Part shown: piece after piece, positions 9,101-17,633 of the stretch | Position numbering within the stretch: position 1 is the stretch's first letter | How the letters are laid out: the number at the start of each line of letters is the position of its first letter | Assembly: GCA_030690365.1 (NCBI GenBank) | Contig: JAUYGX010000148.1 | Location: forward strand, 1 to 40,788 | Origin: Bacteroidales bacterium | GTDB lineage: Bacteria; Bacteroidota; Bacteroidia; Bacteroidales; F082 | Length of the DNA: 40,788 nt | Reading direction: 5' to 3' | Notes under the pieces: model-generated | Seen by the model: the letters and a program-made list of their open reading frames with translations, nothing else | Told to the model about the DNA's origin: nothing | The model's database searches: none | Translations under genes and position numbers: made by a program

Positions 9101-10518
9101 TAGGAACCAAACAACGCTTGCGACCCGTTTTGCTTACCGCCGGAGCTGCTGCGATGGGATTCCTTCCAATGGCTGTTTCAACCTCTGCCGGTGCTGAAGT
9201 GCAGCGACCACTGGCCACAGTTGTTATAGGTGGTTTAATCAGCGCTACTTTTTTAACGATGATTGTTTTACCCGTGCTTTATTCTTTGGTCGACGAATGG
9301 AAGTTCTCCTTTTTACGAACCGCGAAGAGTAGAATGACCCTGTTTTTAATTTTGAGCTTATTCGCCGTGCCGGCCATGGCCCAGGAAAAGAACCTTACTC
9401 TGGAGCAAGCCATCAACCTGGCCCTTAATAACAACCTTGAATACAAAGCATCGAAGCTTCAGGTTGAGCAGAGCGATCGGCTCATAGGAACCGCCTATTC
9501 AATCGAAAAAACCGGGGTCTTTTATGGCTATGATCAAAGTAATTTCGGTGAAAACAACCTGCCACTTAGTGTGTTTGGTATTCAACAAAATCTGGAGTTC
9601 CCAACGGTATACAACCGACAGAGACACATTAATTCGATCGATTATCAACTCAGTATAACCCAATCGGAAATGATGGCACTCGCCATTTCGAAGGAAGTGG
9701 CCCTACAATACAATCTGGTGGTTTATTACCAGAATAAGATGGTGCTTTACCAATATCTCGATAGCTTATTTCAGGATTTTTCAAATGCTGCCAACCGCAA
9801 GTATGAGCTTGGCGAGACCAATTATCTTGAAATGCTGACGGCACAATCCAAAAAAAACTACTGGTTGATGCAATTGAATCAACTTGCGCAGGAGCTGAAA
9901 TCGACCATGGCCGGTTTAAAAGCAGTGGTTCAAACTGATAGTTCATTTGTGATCCAGGACCAGGTGCTTAAAGTGCAGTTGCTTGAAAACGAAGATACGG
10001 CGGTAAATCCCGGAATAAGTTATATGCAGCAACAGGTGAATCTGGTTGAAGCCCGGTTTAAACTTGAAAAAAGCAAACTTCTCCCCGGATTACAACTCGA
10101 ATATTTTTTGAGTACCAACGACGGTCCCGATTCAAAAAAGTACAACGCCTATCAGGTTGGGATTCAAATTCCCCTGTTTTTTAAACCGCAACAAAACAAA
10201 ATTGTTGCAGCCCGCATTCAACGTGAAATGACTGAATATCATGCCAGTAATTATTCAATACGACTTCAATCAATAGAAAACCAGTTGAAAGCATTGTTGC
10301 AAAAATACAGTCAGGCTATATATTACTATCAGTCGACTGGGAAAAATCTGGCAGAGGAAATCAACCGGACGGCTCAAAAAAGCTATCACAACGGTGAAAT
10401 TGATTTTTTTCAGTACATACAAAGCCTCGAAAACGCCACTTCCATTGTAATTGAATATCTCGATAATCTGGTGCAATATAATGCCACTCTTTTTGAAATT
10501 AAATACCTGACCTTATAA
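6187..10518 (+). CDS. czcA: CzcA-type heavy-metal RND efflux pump fused to a TolC-like outer-membrane factor
   Basis: The protein has 1,443 residues. Residues about 1-1040 are a complete HME-RND inner-membrane proton/metal antiporter. TM4 carries DFGIIIDGAVIIVE with Asp400, Asp406 and Glu413, the pattern of divalent-cation CzcA pumps rather than the CusA pattern. After the last transmembrane helix, Met1050 begins a signal-peptide-like stretch (MTLFLILSLFAVPAMAQ). About 375 residues of TolC/OMF-type coiled-coil sequence follow, starting LTLEQAINLALNNNLEYKAS. Neither a stop codon nor a frameshift separates the halves. Either one polypeptide is cleaved after synthesis, or the second half is also translated from the ATG at 9334. 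The adaptor gene follows 10 bp later. Substrate is probably Zn, Co, Cd or Ni; the exact metal is inferred from family only. Confidence 0.93.
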   Translation: MLDKIIQFSIANKLIVMLFTATIVGFGLYSLTQIPIGAVPDITNNQVQVITTSRNLSTLDVEQFITYPVELEMANLPGVTEIRSVSKFGLSVVTIVFNDAIGTYLPRQLIAEKLKAAAENIPAGMGTPQMGPITTGLGEIYQYVLDTKPGYDTLYSTMDLRTIQDWIVKRQLSGISGVVEINTWGGFLKQYEVAVNPTKLQSMGISIGEIFQALENNNSVAGGGYIEKTNESYFIRGEGLVGSKDDIENIVVKNTDGLPIYIRDVATVQDGYATRFGAITGNGEGEKVLGQVMMLKDANSNKVIEDVKERVAEIQKTLPEGVYINPFLERSELIAKTTNTVAENLILGCLIVIFVVVLLLGNMRSGLVIASVIPLSLLFALGMMYVFGVDANLMSLGAIDFGIIIDGAVIIVEYIAYKITAQKERIDLATKEERVGIIDSITMESSSKMMTSAVFGQLIILIVFIPILSLTGVEGKMFRPMAMTFSFALAGAMILCFTYVPVAASLFLKPSKQSKRNISLRLMNFISSMYTPSIELAMKFKKVVLASSLALLLFTVYLYSTMGGEFVPTLDEGDFVIQPVLRTGTSLSNTIAITTRIEKILLDQFPEVDQVVSRIGAAEVPTDPMSMEESDVIIKLKPKSEWVSAKSKDELAEKFKEALSIIPGLDFEFTQPIEMRFNELITGVRADVAIKIFGEDLDVLYNKGLEIKQLVENVPGASDVILEKITGLPQMTVKFNRQKIAKYGLNIKDLNDMITMGFAGATAGNVFEGEKRFDLVVRFDKNHRKNIKDIETLYVDLPRGGKVPLSELAEISYTKGPAKISRDDTKRRIVVGINVRNRDLQSVVEDIKHIINTKVKLPVGYTIDYGGQFENLQSASRRLKFAVPIALILIFIMLHFAFKSFREALMVFTAIPLSAVGGVLLLWIRGLPFSISAGVGFIALFGIAVLNGIVLIEHFKDLKKKGITNIDERVILGTKQRLRPVLLTAGAAAMGFLPMAVSTSAGAEVQRPLATVVIGGLISATFLTMIVLPVLYSLVDEWKFSFLRTAKSRMTLFLILSLFAVPAMAQEKNLTLEQAINLALNNNLEYKASKLQVEQSDRLIGTAYSIEKTGVFYGYDQSNFGENNLPLSVFGIQQNLEFPTVYNRQRHINSIDYQLSITQSEMMALAISKEVALQYNLVVYYQNKMVLYQYLDSLFQDFSNAANRKYELGETNYLEMLTAQSKKNYWLMQLNQLAQELKSTMAGLKAVVQTDSSFVIQDQVLKVQLLENEDTAVNPGISYMQQQVNLVEARFKLEKSKLLPGLQLEYFLSTNDGPDSKKYNAYQVGIQIPLFFKPQQNKIVAARIQREMTEYHASNYSIRLQSIENQLKALLQKYSQAIYYYQSTGKNLAEEINRTAQKSYHNGEIDFFQYIQSLENATSIVIEYLDNLVQYNATLFEIKYLTL

Positions 10519-10528
10519 TCCTGATAAA

Positions 10529-11695
10529 ATGAAAATATTAAAAATAAATAGTCTAATCACATTAGTACTGGCCATTACGCTAATGGCAGGATGCAAATCT
10601 GAAAAACCACAAGAAAACAACGATATAAACCTGCCTGCAAGTCAAGATGCTAAACCGGACCATCTTATTGTTTTGAGCCGGGCACAATTTGAATCCGCAG
10701 AGATGAAAACGGGAGTTATTCAGCCTGAAAAACTGGAAGAATTTGTGCGCACCACCGGATACTTATCGGTTCCTCAGGAATATCGTGTTGTAATTAGTTC
10801 ATATCTTGGCGGATACGCCTCTATTACACCTTTATTGCTTGGTGATTATGTAAAAAAAGGCCAGTTTCTCATCAACCTGACCAACCCGGATATCATCAAC
10901 TTGCAACAGGATTATCTGGTATCGAAACAGAAGCTAAACTATTTAAAGTCGGTGTACGATCGCCAGGTGGTTTTAGCCGCCGAAAACATCAATTCGCAAG
11001 ACATGCTTCTGATGGCTGAAAGCGATTACAACAATATGTTGACTACCAAAGCCGCACTTGGTCAAACACTCAGGCTGATCAATATTGATCCTGAACAGAT
11101 TACACCTGAAACGGTTAGTCCGGTGGTGAGGTTGGTCTCACCCATCGATGGCTATATCGCCAGTGTTAATGCCGTAAATGGCCAGTTTTCTGGTCCGGGT
11201 GAAAAACTCTTTGAAATCATCAATACCGATCATTTACATTTGGAAATGAAGATTTTTGAAAAGGATGTGATGAATGTAACACCCGGACAAAAGATTAGAT
11301 TCACGCTCCCGGACGTTAAAAAAAGTTCGTTTACAGGTGAAGTATTTAAAGTGGGCAAATCCATTAATATGGAGAACCGTACGGTAGATATACATGCACA
11401 CCCTGATATCGAGTATGGACTTCCCGGCCTGATTGGCATGTTTGTCCAGGCCGAAATTGTAACTGCCGATCGCATGGCAGAGTGTGTACCGGTGGAGGCT
11501 CTGGCTTCTCTGAGCGGAATCGATTATATATTTGTGATGCGGTCTGCCGGAAATGACAGCCTCGTTTTTGAAAAGATACCCGTTAGTGTTGGATTGATCA
11601 ACGATCAATATGCTGAAATTTTGCCTTCCAGCGTGCCTTTAATTCAGGGTCAGCAAATATTGATTAACGGAGTTTTTGGTTTGATGCAGGAATAA
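10529..11695 (+). CDS. czcB: RND efflux periplasmic adaptor lipoprotein (CzcB/CusB family)
   Basis: This 388-residue membrane-fusion protein joins pump and outer-membrane channel across the periplasm. The N-terminus is a lipoprotein signal with lipobox LMAGC (lipidated Cys22). A barrel-sandwich/lipoyl half (YASITPLLLGDYVKKGQFL) follows, then an alpha hairpin (residues about 125-185), the second lipoyl half (LVSPIDGYIASVNAVNGQF) and beta-barrel/MP domains. It starts 10 bp after the pump-channel fusion and ends 2 bp from the convergent flavoprotein gene. There is no N-terminal metal-binding extension, so it gives no clue to the metal. Confidence 0.92.
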   Translation: MKILKINSLITLVLAITLMAGCKSEKPQENNDINLPASQDAKPDHLIVLSRAQFESAEMKTGVIQPEKLEEFVRTTGYLSVPQEYRVVISSYLGGYASITPLLLGDYVKKGQFLINLTNPDIINLQQDYLVSKQKLNYLKSVYDRQVVLAAENINSQDMLLMAESDYNNMLTTKAALGQTLRLINIDPEQITPETVSPVVRLVSPIDGYIASVNAVNGQFSGPGEKLFEIINTDHLHLEMKIFEKDVMNVTPGQKIRFTLPDVKKSSFTGEVFKVGKSINMENRTVDIHAHPDIEYGLPGLIGMFVQAEIVTADRMAECVPVEALASLSGIDYIFVMRSAGNDSLVFEKIPVSVGLINDQYAEILPSSVPLIQGQQILINGVFGLMQE

Positions 11696-11697
11696 GA

Positions 11698-12408
11698 TCA
11701 ATTGTAAGGTTCAAAATCTTCTTTTGCCGCACCGCAGACAGGGCACATCCAGTCGTCGGGAAGATCTTCAAAGGGAGTTCCGGGAGGAATTCCCGAGTCG
11801 GGGTCACCTTCCAATGGATCATAAATATGATCGCAAACCAGACATTGATATTTCTGCATGGAACGATCCTTTTCCTGAACCATTTCCGCGTCAGCTTGCT
11901 CCGGCTTTATATAAGTCGGGGCATTCTTAGGGGCTTTACCTTTCTTTACATTTCTGTAATACAGGTAAGTAAGCGGTAATTTGGATTCGTTCAGCAACCC
12001 GTTATCGATTATTTCACCAATAAACACAATGTGCGAACCAACATCGTATTGTGTAATCAGTTTGCACTCGAACCAGGCAATGCATTCTTGCGTAACAACG
12101 GGAACACCTGATTTACCTGAAATGTAAGGCGTGTTTAAAAATTTATTAACGTCCTTGCCGCTTTTATATCCAAACAGGCCAATCAGTTCAGCCGATGCTT
12201 GTTCTTCAAGAACCGAAATCGAAAAATGACCTGATTGTTCAATCAGATGACTGGTAAAATTATCTTTGTTGCAGGAAATGGCAATTTGCGGAGGTTCTGC
12301 CGTTACCTGAAAAGCAGTATTGGCGACGTATCCGTTCTTCTTGCCCTTGAATTCGGTGCTAATGATATAAAGCCCGTACGAAATTTTAAAGAATGCCTCA
12401 GTGTTCAT
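11698..12408 (-). CDS. Flavin reductase-rubredoxin fusion (high-molecular-weight rubredoxin type)
   Basis: This 236-residue two-domain redox protein has an FMN-binding flavin-reductase-like split barrel at residues 1 to about 165 and a rubredoxin domain at about 184-236. The rubredoxin iron ligands are visible as CLVC (Cys189, Cys192) and CPVC (Cys222, Cys225), with the usual YDPLEGDP segment between. In anaerobes such fusions pass electrons from NAD(P)H to oxygen- or NO-reducing flavodiiron proteins. No flavodiiron gene is in this window, so that partner is inferred. The gene stands alone, and its stop lies 2 bp from the adaptor stop on the other strand. Confidence 0.9.
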   Translation of the reverse strand: MNTEAFFKISYGLYIISTEFKGKKNGYVANTAFQVTAEPPQIAISCNKDNFTSHLIEQSGHFSISVLEEQASAELIGLFGYKSGKDVNKFLNTPYISGKSGVPVVTQECIAWFECKLITQYDVGSHIVFIGEIIDNGLLNESKLPLTYLYYRNVKKGKAPKNAPTYIKPEQADAEMVQEKDRSMQKYQCLVCDHIYDPLEGDPDSGIPPGTPFEDLPDDWMCPVCGAAKEDFEPYN

Positions 12409-12424
12409 GTAGCTGGATTTTGTT

Positions 12425-12432
12425 CAAAGCTA
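12425..12432 (-). promoter_or_regulatory. Candidate -7 element for rubredoxin fusion gene
   Basis: TAGCTTTG on the minus strand matches TAnnTTTG and ends 16 bp upstream of the ATG at 12408. The 209-bp gap up to 12617 otherwise shows only a 29-codon plus-strand reading frame (from the ATG near 12502) that I do not regard as a gene. Confidence 0.38.
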
Positions 12433-12617
12433 CTCATTTTTCATTTACATAAATTCCATATCTTTCACTTTTATATAAAAGCAAGCATCTGGCCATAATA
12501 AAATGAGACATTTATCGGGAAATGATAGAAAAAAAGATTGGATAAAGAGCATCGAAGACAATCACATCAGAATGGTAACCCAATCATTTTGACAAAGGCG
12601 AAATCAATTGGATCTCT

Positions 12618-12956
12618 CTAACTGAGCTTAAGCTGACCAATTTGATTGGTGATTTTATGGGGACTCACGTATTTGGTCAACCTGACTTTTTTTCCATTCT
12701 CCTGACACATGGGGCAGTGATACATTTTTACAGGGAAAATATAGTCGCATTCGTGACAATAATAGTAATGCACAGGGGTTGCCTTACGACGCTCTTTCAT
12801 CATAAATAACATGCCCACTATGGGGGTTAAGAATAAACTTAACAGGAATATCCGTACACCTTCTGACTTGCCGTCGATACCCATTAGTGTCAAAATGAAT
12901 GTTACTAACAAATAGATGGCAATAAAATAGATTAACATGGCCTTTGGATTTTCCAT
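12618..12956 (-). CDS. Small membrane protein with C-terminal zinc ribbon
   Basis: I do not recognise this 112-residue protein. Two hydrophobic helices (about 7-25 and 36-53) are followed by a cytosolic zinc-ribbon-like tail with CHEC (Cys67, Cys70) and CPMC (Cys81, Cys84). A basic end follows (KKVRLTKYVSPHK). I start at the ATG at 12956 (MENPKAM); the open frame extends ten codons further upstream. The architecture suggests a membrane-anchored metal- or nucleic-acid-binding module, but no function is assigned. It lies downstream of udk with a 119-bp gap and need not be in the same operon. Confidence 0.7.
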   Translation of the reverse strand: MENPKAMLIYFIAIYLLVTFILTLMGIDGKSEGVRIFLLSLFLTPIVGMLFMMKERRKATPVHYYYCHECDYIFPVKMYHCPMCQENGKKVRLTKYVSPHKITNQIGQLKLS

Positions 12957-13075
12957 TACACTCGCAATTTTGAAACCAAAAATCACAAAGTACTAACATG
13001 CAGTTTAATAGCAAAATTGACGGGTTCCGGAAGGTCGGCGATTTTGAAATTTGCTATCCGAAAGCGTAGAGTAAT

Positions 13076-13720
13076 CTACGATTCTGAAGAAGTAACAACA
13101 GGTAACCGGCCGTCGTCGAGGTTGACTTTAATCCGTGAAACCACCATGTCGATGGCCACTTTATTCATGCCTCCCTGAGGAATAATTAAGTCAGCATAGA
13201 GTTTGGTTGGTTCAATAAACTGAATGTGCATGGGTTTCACAAATTTTTCATAATGAAGTAGCGCATCATTATAATTTCGGCCACGTTCTTGCACATCACG
13301 GCGGATAATTCGCATCAGGCGGTTGTCGCTGTCGGTGGCAACAAACATTTTAATATCGAGCAGTTTACGTAGCTTTTGGTTCCCCAGAATTAAAATTCCT
13401 TCAACAATCACCACCCTTTTAGGTGTGATTGGTATGGTTTCTTTCGATCGGGCGCAGGTTACATAGGAATAGATGGGTAACTCAATGGTTTCACCCCGTT
13501 TAAGCGCATGCAAATGATCGACCAGCAAATCGAATTCAATGGAATTGGGATGATCAAAATTGATTTGCAACTTTTCTTCCTGCGAAAGGTGTCCGTTGTC
13601 GTAATAGTAAGCATCCTGAGGAATCAGTGCCACACTATCTTTTGGTAACGATTCGATAATTTTATTTACAACAGTTGTTTTTCCTGATCCACTGCCACCT
13701 GCGATTCCAATAATCAACAT
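13076..13720 (-). CDS. udk: Uridine kinase
   Basis: This 214-residue P-loop kinase phosphorylates uridine (and cytidine) to UMP/CMP in pyrimidine salvage. The Walker A motif GGSGSGKTT is at residues 8-16. DAYYYDN and FDHPNSIEFD are the uridine-kinase substrate-binding segments, and IIRRDVQERGRN is the lid region. Length and start (MLIIGIAGGSGSGKTT) are normal. It has its own candidate promoter and follows the terminator of the decarboxylase operon, so it is probably monocistronic. Confidence 0.93.
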   Translation of the reverse strand: MLIIGIAGGSGSGKTTVVNKIIESLPKDSVALIPQDAYYYDNGHLSQEEKLQINFDHPNSIEFDLLVDHLHALKRGETIELPIYSYVTCARSKETIPITPKRVVIVEGILILGNQKLRKLLDIKMFVATDSDNRLMRIIRRDVQERGRNYNDALLHYEKFVKPMHIQFIEPTKLYADLIIPQGGMNKVAIDMVVSRIKVNLDDGRLPVVTSSES

Positions 13721-13742
13721 AAATTCAATTTATTTAACCGAT

Positions 13743-13750
13743 CAAAAATA
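13743..13750 (-). promoter_or_regulatory. Candidate -7 element for udk
   Basis: TATTTTTG on the minus strand, 22 bp upstream of the udk ATG at 13720. It overlaps the U-rich tail of the upstream terminator, so the match could partly reflect that tract. Confidence 0.35.
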
Positions 13751-13785
13751 AAAAAAGAGGCGATGCCTTCGACATTCCGCCTCTT
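13743..13785 (-). terminator. Rho-independent terminator of the mce-mmd operon
   Basis: On the minus strand AAGAGGCG (13785-13778) pairs perfectly with CGCCTCTT (13762-13755) across a 15-base loop and runs straight into a T-rich tract. It lies 27 bp after the stop of the sodium-pump beta-subunit gene, which places the end of that operon. Confidence 0.85.
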
Positions 13786-13812
13786 GTTTTAATATTATTA
13801 TCCTGGTGTTGT

Positions 13813-15141
13813 TTACATTAAAAAGCTCATCAATACCCCGGCTGCTACCGCAGAACCAATTACGCCGGCCACATTGGGTGCCATGGCATGCATTAAAAGG
13901 TGGTTCGACGGATCGTATTTAAGACCCTCAAGTTGCACCACGCGCGCACTGTCGGGTACAGCAGATACTCCGGCCGCGCCCACCAATGGGTTTATTTTAT
14001 TGCCTTCGCTGAGGAAAAGATTCATTACCTTGGCAAAAAGAACTCCTCCGGCAGTAGCTACAATAAACGAAAGAGCGCCCAACACAAAGATCAGGATCGA
14101 ACCACTGGTTAAAAATACGTCAGCCTGTGTAGAGGCGCCTACAGTAATTCCCAAAAGGATGGTAACGATGTCGATGAGTGGATTACGTGCTGTATCGGCC
14201 AAACGTTTGGTTACACCACTTTCTTTCAGGATGTTACCAAAGAAAAGCATGCCAAGCAACGGAAGCGCTCCGGGTGAAATAAAAGTGGTTAAAATCAGCC
14301 CGAGTATGGGGAAAATAATTTTTTCCAGTTTACTTACCGACCGCGGTGGTTTCATGCGTATTACACGCTCTTTTTTAGAGGTGAGCAACCGCATAACGGG
14401 AGGCTGAATTACAGGAACTAAAGCCATATAAGAATATGCTGCAATGGCGATAGGCCCAATCAGGTTTTGTGTTTGTAACCCATTGATAATACCTCCGTTG
14501 GCCAGTTTTGAAGCAAGGAAGATGGCTGTAGGACCGTCGGCACCTCCAATGATTCCGATGGCACCGGCTTCGGGCATGTTAAAACCTAAATACAAGGCAC
14601 CAATCAGGGTAAGGAAAATTCCAATTTGAGCTGCTGCTCCCAGCAACATCAGTCGTGGATTTGAAATCAGCGATGAAAAATCGGTCATGGCCCCGATACC
14701 CAGGAAAATTAAAGGCGGATAAATCCCCTTTACAACACCAAAATAAAGGTAGTTTAATACGCTTCCATCTTGATAGATACCCAATTGAAGATTAATACCG
14801 TCATCCTGAAAAAACGGGATGTTTCCAATAATAATCCCTGTTCCTATGGGAATCAAAAGTAAAGGTTCGTAATCGTATTTAATAGCCAGAAAGATAAAGA
14901 AAAGGCCGACCGCAATCATAATCAAATGGCCAGGAGTCGCATTTCTAAATCCAGTATAACTGAAGAATTTGGCAATTCCTACTGAAATACTCAACCCGTT
15001 TTCTGCGGTCGGAGTGGTCACTGTTTCCGTTGAACTGCTGATGGTTTGAGCCAAACCCGGAATTTGAAATACCATGAAATTCAACCCAACCAATAAAGCG
15101 ATTATCCCAAATACGGTGATTGCTTTTTTTCGTGCATTCAT
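13813..15141 (-). CDS. oadB: Sodium-pumping methylmalonyl-CoA decarboxylase, beta subunit
   Basis: This 442-residue polytopic inner-membrane protein is the Na+ channel/decarboxylase subunit (OadB/MmdB/GcdB family). It decarboxylates carboxybiotin and exports Na+. Family landmarks are GAMTDFSSLISNPRLMLLGAAAQ, GGADGPTAIFLASKLA and VGAAGVSAVPDSARVVQ near the C-terminus. The N-terminus has one extra hydrophobic helix and a Ser/Thr-rich linker (about 30-50), common in this family. It is the last gene of the five-gene operon with mce, mmdA, gamma and biotin carrier. The context makes methylmalonyl-CoA the substrate rather than oxaloacetate. Confidence 0.93.
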   Translation of the reverse strand: MNARKKAITVFGIIALLVGLNFMVFQIPGLAQTISSSTETVTTPTAENGLSISVGIAKFFSYTGFRNATPGHLIMIAVGLFFIFLAIKYDYEPLLLIPIGTGIIIGNIPFFQDDGINLQLGIYQDGSVLNYLYFGVVKGIYPPLIFLGIGAMTDFSSLISNPRLMLLGAAAQIGIFLTLIGALYLGFNMPEAGAIGIIGGADGPTAIFLASKLANGGIINGLQTQNLIGPIAIAAYSYMALVPVIQPPVMRLLTSKKERVIRMKPPRSVSKLEKIIFPILGLILTTFISPGALPLLGMLFFGNILKESGVTKRLADTARNPLIDIVTILLGITVGASTQADVFLTSGSILIFVLGALSFIVATAGGVLFAKVMNLFLSEGNKINPLVGAAGVSAVPDSARVVQLEGLKYDPSNHLLMHAMAPNVAGVIGSAVAAGVLMSFLM

Positions 15142-15156
15142 ATCTGCAATCCCCTT

Positions 15157-15585
15157 TTAGTTTACTTCTAATTCAATTAACAAATCATCCTGCAATACTG
15201 AATCTCCAGGTTGAACTTTAATGGATTTAATCGTTCCCGGTTTTTCTGCAAGCAGCTTATTTTCCATTTTCATGGCTTCGTAAACAAGGAGTTTGTCGTC
15301 CTTGGCCACTTCATCGCCTACTTTAACGAAAACCTGTAGGATATTCCCTGGAAGTGGTGCTTTTATCTTAAACAAAACATCGGAGGTCTTGCTTATCTTA
15401 TGCGAGTCTTTTGGATTGGTTATGGATGACCTTACCAGCACGGGAGTCTTTGAAGCACGCTCTTCTTTGTGCAACTCCACATTAAAGGTAGTGCCGTTCA
15501 CTTCAATTTTTGCCGTGCTGTCCTCCAACTTCTTTATCTCAACTTCGTAGTCGTTTCCACTTATGGTGAATTTAAATTTTTTCAT
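15157..15585 (-). CDS. mmdC: Biotin carboxyl carrier subunit of methylmalonyl-CoA decarboxylase
   Basis: This 142-residue biotinyl carrier shuttles CO2 from the carboxyltransferase to the membrane subunit. The C-terminal biotinyl domain (about 72-142) contains EAMKMEN with Lys106 as the biotinylation site. The N-terminal half (1-45) is a small beta domain, and the two are joined by a charged, Ser-rich linker instead of the Pro/Ala-rich linker seen in many carriers. It sits 15 bp before the beta-subunit gene and downstream of the gamma subunit. Confidence 0.92.
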   Translation of the reverse strand: MKKFKFTISGNDYEVEIKKLEDSTAKIEVNGTTFNVELHKEERASKTPVLVRSSITNPKDSHKISKTSDVLFKIKAPLPGNILQVFVKVGDEVAKDDKLLVYEAMKMENKLLAEKPGTIKSIKVQPGDSVLQDDLLIELEVN

Positions 15586-15637
15586 TTAGTTTAGTTTTTT
15601 CGTGGTGTTTAATACCTGATTATGAAAGTGGTGTTGG

Positions 15638-15988
15638 TTATCGGCTATAGTTCCGCAGTCCATAAATTTTTGAGCTCCAGGGTGAATAAACCTTTGATAC
15701 CCGTTTAATGGTTATCACATCGCTTTCGTCATCGTGCAGATCGCGGCAAAGAAAAATGGCTGCAGCAATGGCTGCAGCCTCTTCACCGGTAACCTCTGAT
15801 TCCATCTCTTTCGCTGTAATTTTACCTGCAACGGCAAGTTTTCTGCGGGTGTTCCAGGCCAGTAATTTCCCCACATAAAAAAAAGAAAAGTATAGACCCA
15901 CCAACGCCGAAAACACGATGCTATACCCAATCACGGCAATGATACCGCCTTCAATCATTACTTCGGGAATTTGAAATATCAGTTGCAT
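15638..15988 (-). CDS. oadG: OadG-like gamma subunit of sodium-pumping decarboxylase
   Basis: This 116-residue protein has one N-terminal membrane helix (about 15-42) and a cytosolic tail, the layout of OadG/MmdD subunits that assemble the carboxyltransferase onto the membrane pump. The segment SEVTGEEAAAIAAAIFLCRD is typical of Bacteroidota versions. It lies between mmdA (19 bp) and the biotin carrier (52 bp). Sequence conservation in this family is low, so the call rests on topology and position. Confidence 0.82.
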   Translation of the reverse strand: MQLIFQIPEVMIEGGIIAVIGYSIVFSALVGLYFSFFYVGKLLAWNTRRKLAVAGKITAKEMESEVTGEEAAAIAAAIFLCRDLHDDESDVITIKRVSKVYSPWSSKIYGLRNYSR

Positions 15989-16007
15989 ATTTTTTTCGGT
16001 TGAGTAT

Positions 16008-17567
16008 TTACAATGGAATGTTAGAGTGTTTTTTAGGAGGATTTACGTCCTTTTTTGAAGCCAATGCCCTCAATGCACGGATTATCCTAAACCGGGTGTT
16101 CCGGGGTTCAATCACGTCATCGATATATCCATAAGCAGCCGCCTGATAGGGATTTGCAAATTTATCGCGGTATTCTTCTTCCTTAATGGCAATATATTTA
16201 GCTTTCTCTTCTTCTGTTTCGAGTTTGGCCACATAACTTCCTTCCAACACTTCAATGGCTCCTTTTGGCCCCATTACAGCAATTTCGGCCGTTGGCCAGG
16301 CATAGTTGAGGTCGCCACGAAGTTGTTTTGACCCCATTACATCATGGGCACCACCGTATGATTTCCGAAGGGTAATAGTTACCTTAGGAACAGTAGCTTC
16401 GCCATAAGCATAAAGCAATTTGGCACCGTGAATAATAATACCGCCATATTCCTGAGCGCTGCCGGGCAAAAATCCGGGAACATCTACAAAAGTGACAATG
16501 GGAATATTAAAGGCATCGCAGAAACGCACAAAACGAGCCGCCTTTCGGGATGCGTTGATGTCGAGTACACCGGCCAAAAAGTTGGGCTGATTGGCTACAA
16601 TGCCCACCGGACTTCCGTTGAACTTGGCAAAACCCGTGATGATATTCTGCGCATAATTACGCTGAACCTCCATGAACTCACCGTAATCGACAACAGAGTA
16701 TATTACATCTTTTACATCGTACGGTATGTTGGCATTGTTGGGAATGATTTCGTTAAGTAAATCCTCCTTCCGGTCAATCGGGTCGGTACATTCTGTGGTA
16801 ATGGGATCTTCGAGGTTGTTTTGTGGTAAAAAAGTCAATAATTTACGAATGAGCATCAGGCCTTCTTCCTCATCTTCAGCAATAAAATGGGCCACACCTG
16901 ATTTCTTTCCATGTACATCAGGTCCACCTAGGTCTTCAGTAGAGATGTCTTCCCCGGTAACGGTTTTGGCCACTTTTGGACCAGTAACAAACATATAACT
17001 GTTTTGCTTGCTCATCATGATAAAGTCGGTGAGGGCCGGTGAATAAACTGCTCCCCCGGCACATGGGCCAAATACGGCAGAAATCTGCGGAATAACACCC
17101 GATGCCATAATGTTTCTCTGAAAAATTTCAGCATAACCGGCCAAACTACGCACACCTTCCTGAATACGGGCACCACCGCTGTCGTTGATGCCAATTACTG
17201 GTGCTCCCACTTTCATGGCCTGGTCCATAATTTTGCAAATCTTTCGGGCATAGGTTTCTGACAATGAACCTCCAAAAATGGTAAAGTCCTGTGAAAACAC
17301 ATATACGGTCCGCCCATCAATGGTTCCGTGTCCGGTTATCACGCCGTCGGTGAGAAAAACCTGTTTGTCGAGACCAAATTCTGTAGAGTGGTGGGTAACA
17401 AACATGTCGTATTCCTCGAAACTTCCCTCGTCGAGCAGCAGATCAATGCGTTCACGTGCAGTGAGTTTACCTTTTTTGTGTTGCGCTTCAATACGCTTTG
17501 TTCCTCCGCCCAGCTTGGCTTCTTCGCGTTTACTCAACAAATGCTGGATACTTTCTTCGATCGTCAT
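16008..17567 (-). CDS. mmdA: Methylmalonyl-CoA decarboxylase, carboxyltransferase (alpha) subunit
   Basis: This 519-residue biotin-dependent carboxyltransferase of the crotonase superfamily transfers the carboxyl group of (S)-methylmalonyl-CoA to the biotin carrier, releasing propionyl-CoA. GGARIQEG (131-138) and [11 protein letters not shown] are oxyanion/CoA-site motifs of the first half-domain. The second half has [21 protein letters not shown] and [12 protein letters not shown]. The family also contains the propionyl-CoA carboxylase beta subunit, but the neighbouring beta and gamma membrane subunits and epimerase fix the decarboxylase role. The start at 17567 ([20 protein letters not shown]) is standard. 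Confidence 0.95.
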   Translation of the reverse strand: MTIEESIQHLLSKREEAKLGGGTKRIEAQHKKGKLTARERIDLLLDEGSFEEYDMFVTHHSTEFGLDKQVFLTDGVITGHGTIDGRTVYVFSQDFTIFGGSLSETYARKICKIMDQAMKVGAPVIGINDSGGARIQEGVRSLAGYAEIFQRNIMASGVIPQISAVFGPCAGGAVYSPALTDFIMMSKQNSYMFVTGPKVAKTVTGEDISTEDLGGPDVHGKKSGVAHFIAEDEEEGLMLIRKLLTFLPQNNLEDPITTECTDPIDRKEDLLNEIIPNNANIPYDVKDVIYSVVDYGEFMEVQRNYAQNIITGFAKFNGSPVGIVANQPNFLAGVLDINASRKAARFVRFCDAFNIPIVTFVDVPGFLPGSAQEYGGIIIHGAKLLYAYGEATVPKVTITLRKSYGGAHDVMGSKQLRGDLNYAWPTAEIAVMGPKGAIEVLEGSYVAKLETEEEKAKYIAIKEEEYRDKFANPYQAAAYGYIDDVIEPRNTRFRIIRALRALASKKDVNPPKKHSNIPL

Positions 17568-17633
17568 TTTTTTTTTGTATTGTGGTATTTATGTTTGTAC
17601 CTGATTTAATCAGGTGTTTTTTTAAATCCCGGA

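Noticed and set aside
12502-12591. 29-codon plus-strand frame in the gap after the rubredoxin fusion gene
   Set aside because: It has basic, low-complexity composition, no upstream element and no sign of conservation.
13874-14407. 177-codon plus-strand open frame opposite the decarboxylase beta subunit
   Set aside because: The opposite strand encodes a well-conserved membrane protein. The frame is a mirror of it with no homology features.
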